Source: JBNAVY01 sp049700195
GTDB taxonomy: Bacteria > Bacillota > Thermoanaerobacteria > Thermoanaerobacterales > Thermoanaerobacteraceae
Direction: 5' to 3'
DNA length: 43,672 bases
Assembly: GCA_049700195.1 (NCBI GenBank)
Contig: JBNAVY010000016.1
Location: 1-43,672 of the forward strand
The notes beneath the pieces are model-generated. The model ran no database searches and was not told where the DNA came from. It was given only the letters and a program-made list of their open reading frames with translations. This document shows positions 41,978-43,672 of the stretch, piece after piece. Position numbers and translations under genes: made by a program. Each line of letters begins with the position of its first letter. Within the stretch, counting starts at the first letter, position 1.

Positions 41978-42388
41978 ATGTCTGCTAAAGTATTAGACAA
42001 ATTAATGAGTTTTTTTGGTATGGAAGATGACAGTGATGAAAATGGTGAATACGTATCTGAAACAGTTATTCCCTACAACAAAAAACCTAAAATAGTTAAT
42101 ATACATACACAATCACAAGTGAAAGTTCTTATTGTAAAGCCGGAAAAATTTGAACAGGTAATAAATATTTGTAATGAATTAAAAAATAGAAAACCAGTTA
42201 TAATTGATTTGCAAATAATGGATAAAACTGAGGCACAACGAGTTATTGACTTTTTGAGCGGTGCTGCATTTGCTCTTAATGGAGAAATAAAAAAGATTTC
42301 AAACTATATATTTTTTGTTGCACCAGAAAACTTTGATGTTTCTGGAGATATAAAAGATGAGGTAAATTCAGTGTATAATTTAACATAA
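41978..42388 (+). CDS. sepF: Cell division protein SepF
   Basis: A 136-residue SepF. The short amphipathic N-terminus (MSAKVLDKLMSFFGM) binds the membrane, and a linker leads to the C-terminal domain (~65-125; VLIVKPEKFEQVINICNELKNRKPVIIDLQIMDK, then RVIDFLSGAAFALNG). SepF polymerises into rings that tether and bundle FtsZ at the division site. ATG 41978 has GGAGGG upstream and stands 2 nt after the yggS stop. It belongs to the yggS-sepF-yggT-ylmH-divIVA operon typical of Bacillota. Confidence 0.95.
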   Translation: MSAKVLDKLMSFFGMEDDSDENGEYVSETVIPYNKKPKIVNIHTQSQVKVLIVKPEKFEQVINICNELKNRKPVIIDLQIMDKTEAQRVIDFLSGAAFALNGEIKKISNYIFFVAPENFDVSGDIKDEVNSVYNLT

Positions 42389-42403
42389 AGAGGAGGTAAA
42401 AAT

Positions 42404-42706
42404 TTGCCTGTAAATTTTGCAATATTAACAGCATTACAGTATTTTTTTGAAGTTATTAATTGGCTTATTCTAATCAGAGTTATATTATCTCTTTTACGGA
42501 TGGAAAATATGAATAACCCTATTTCAAAATTTGTTATTGTTACAACAGAACCAATTTTGGAACCATTTAGGCGCCTGCAGTTTAAATCATCTGTTGGACG
42601 AAATTTAATGATTGATTTTTCACCAGTACTTGCAATACTTGTTTTGCAGTATATAGTAAGACCACTTGTTTTTGATCTAGTATTATATATAATGAGGTAC
42701 ATATGA
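42404..42706 (+). CDS. yggT: YggT family membrane protein
   Basis: A 100-residue protein with two hydrophobic segments (~5-30 and ~70-98) separated by FVIVTTEPILEPFRRL, the YggT repeat signature. The family lies in the division operon of Bacillota and is implicated in membrane/osmotic functions and FtsZ regulation in some organisms; the exact role is unproven. The start is TTG 42404 with AGGAGGT 8 nt upstream. Its stop overlaps the ylmH start (ATGA), implying coupled translation. Confidence 0.9.
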   Translation: MPVNFAILTALQYFFEVINWLILIRVILSLLRMENMNNPISKFVIVTTEPILEPFRRLQFKSSVGRNLMIDFSPVLAILVLQYIVRPLVFDLVLYIMRYI

Positions 42707-43443
42707 AAGAGTCAGATTTTGAAGTTATAAGATTTGAAGATTTGATAAAATGGGTATTAAAAAATAAAAAAGAAAGATATACAGATTTTTTAAATTTATC
42801 TTCACAAAAACTTCTTGAAAAAATAATTTTTCCATATAAAGATATAGAGTATCTTTTTGACGGCGGGTTTGAAAGGGCTGAAAGAAAGATTGCTATAATT
42901 TATCCCAATTTTATAATCCCCAAAGAGGTGCCTATATCTGCTTTGCGAATTATGGGCAATTTAGATAGTTTATCTCATAGAGATATTTTGGGTGCTTTAT
43001 TGGGACTTGGTATAAAAAGAGATAAAACTGGTGATATTGTTTTAAAAGATAATCTTTGTGATATCATAATTCATAAAGATATTGAATCCTTTGTTTTGAT
43101 GAATTTAAATAAGATAGGCAGAGAAAATATTAAAATAAGCAGCATAAAATTAAGTGATATTATGCAGCCTGAAATGAAATATAAAGATATTTTTTCTACT
43201 GTTGCTTCATTAAGGCTTGACAGTATTACAGCATCAGGATTTAATATCTCAAGGAGTAAAGCATCTCAATTAATAAAATCCGGCAGTGCAAATGTTAATT
43301 GGGAATATAAAGATGATCCTTCATATCAGATAAAAGAAAATGATATTATTTCTTTGAGGGGTTTTGGAAGAATTGAATTAAAAGAAGTTAAGGGGATAAC
43401 AAGAAAAGGCAGAATATCTATACATATATGCAGATTTATTTAA
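42703..43443 (+). CDS. ylmH: YlmH, S4-domain RNA-binding protein
   Basis: A 246-residue protein with the YlmH N-terminal fold (FLNLSSQKLLEKI and then YLFDGGFERAERKIAIIYP) and a C-terminal S4 RNA-binding domain (~170-245; SITASGFNISRSKASQLIKSG and GFGRIELKEV). YlmH homologues bind 23S rRNA or stalled 50S-peptidyl-tRNA complexes and help rescue ribosomes; earlier work linked it to division. It overlaps yggT by 4 nt and precedes divIVA by 26 nt, so it is within the same operon. Confidence 0.93.
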   Translation: MKESDFEVIRFEDLIKWVLKNKKERYTDFLNLSSQKLLEKIIFPYKDIEYLFDGGFERAERKIAIIYPNFIIPKEVPISALRIMGNLDSLSHRDILGALLGLGIKRDKTGDIVLKDNLCDIIIHKDIESFVLMNLNKIGRENIKISSIKLSDIMQPEMKYKDIFSTVASLRLDSITASGFNISRSKASQLIKSGSANVNWEYKDDPSYQIKENDIISLRGFGRIELKEVKGITRKGRISIHICRFI

Positions 43444-43468
43444 AACTAAATAGGATGGAGGAAAAAAT

Positions 43469-43672
43469 ATGTTAACACCTATGGATATTCACAACAAAGA
43501 GTTTAAACGTTCATTTAGGGGTTACAACGAAAATGAAGTTGATGAATTTTTGGACAAGGTAATGGAAGATTATGAGATGTTATATAAAGAGAATTCTGAT
43601 TTAAAAGATAGAATTAATCTTTTAAATGACAAATTACAAAGCTATACTAGTATGGAAACCACATTAAATAAT
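43469..43672 (+). CDS. divIVA: DivIVA septum/pole-site protein (5' part)
   Basis: The first 68 residues before the window ends. MLTPMDIHNKEFKRSFRGYN contains the membrane-binding crossed-loop segment with the conserved Phe/Arg, then ENEVDEFLDKVMEDYEMLYK and the start of a coiled coil (ENSDLKDRINLLNDKL). DivIVA oligomers sense negative membrane curvature and recruit division or sporulation proteins. GATGGAGG precedes the ATG at a good distance. The gene is the last visible member of the division operon; its C-terminal coiled coil lies outside the window. Confidence 0.93.
   Translation, partial: MLTPMDIHNKEFKRSFRGYNENEVDEFLDKVMEDYEMLYKENSDLKDRINLLNDKLQSYTSMETTLNN

Noticed and set aside
1..43672. 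CRISPR array, tRNA or rRNA genes
   Set aside because: I saw no regularly spaced direct repeats, no cloverleaf with CCA-end and T-loop sequences, and no rRNA signature on reading both strands.

Overview
The window is AT-rich DNA (roughly 70 % A+T by eye) from a spore-forming, anaerobic, low-GC Bacillota, most likely a member of the Clostridia. Supporting signs are a complete cotJABC spore-coat operon, the sepF-yggT-ylmH-divIVA division cluster, B12-dependent enzymes (methionine synthase and class II ribonucleotide reductase), purine-rich Shine-Dalgarno sites with many GTG/TTG starts, and peptide and amino-acid fermentation genes (tryptophanase, peptidase T, a Na+-pumping decarboxylase beta subunit). 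The genus cannot be named from the sequence alone.

Layout. 1-1032: gene-poor, with two GC-richer gene scraps, one resembling the start of a Vsr endonuclease. 1033-5666: a ParB/Srx-fold protein with an MFS transporter (+), then DUF2892, MATE and nitroreductase genes (-). 5822-8252: citramalate synthase and an esterase. 8336-13299: peptidase T with a nitroreductase (-), glucose-6-phosphate isomerase (+) and glucan phosphorylase (-). 13462-17514: a SAM-riboswitch-controlled metF-metH-ybaK operon. 17533-18545: cotJABC (-). 18643-20458: hutP followed by a small OadG-like protein and a GcdB/OadB-type sodium-pump subunit (-). 21022-23833: an old-yellow-enzyme-type oxidoreductase divergent from a LysR regulator. 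24108-28959: rlmD, a histidine phosphatase, a dead IS3-family element and an EamA transporter. 29078-33493: an AEC transporter, an RMD1/DUF155 protein and an S9 peptidase. 33903-37956: nrdJ, a cysteine-desulfurase-like enzyme and a thioesterase. 38107-39938: ridA-tnaA. 40075-43672: an HlyD-like adaptor, yggS, sepF, yggT, ylmH and the 5' part of divIVA.

The most interesting signal is at 19786-20514. A HutP-family RNA-binding antiterminator gene is followed by an intrinsic terminator whose 5' arm overlaps three NAG triplets spaced exactly 8 nt apart, just upstream of the sodium-pump genes. The same 8-nt NAG spacing recurs in hutP's own very short predicted leader, starting at the predicted transcription start. 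This suggests a HutP regulon that controls a decarboxylase sodium pump, with hutP autoregulated. No hut catabolic gene is in the window. If the pump is glutaconyl-CoA decarboxylase, histidine sensing would link histidine -> glutamate -> glutaconyl-CoA fermentation to Na+ export. This is inference.

Other regulation visible in the sequence: a textbook S-box upstream of metF, a LacI-like palindrome over the glgP -35, a pair of NrdR-like boxes 31 bp apart at nrdJ, and unusually long perfect palindromic terminators that contain the stop codons of flanking genes. tRNA genes, rRNA genes and CRISPR arrays were not seen.
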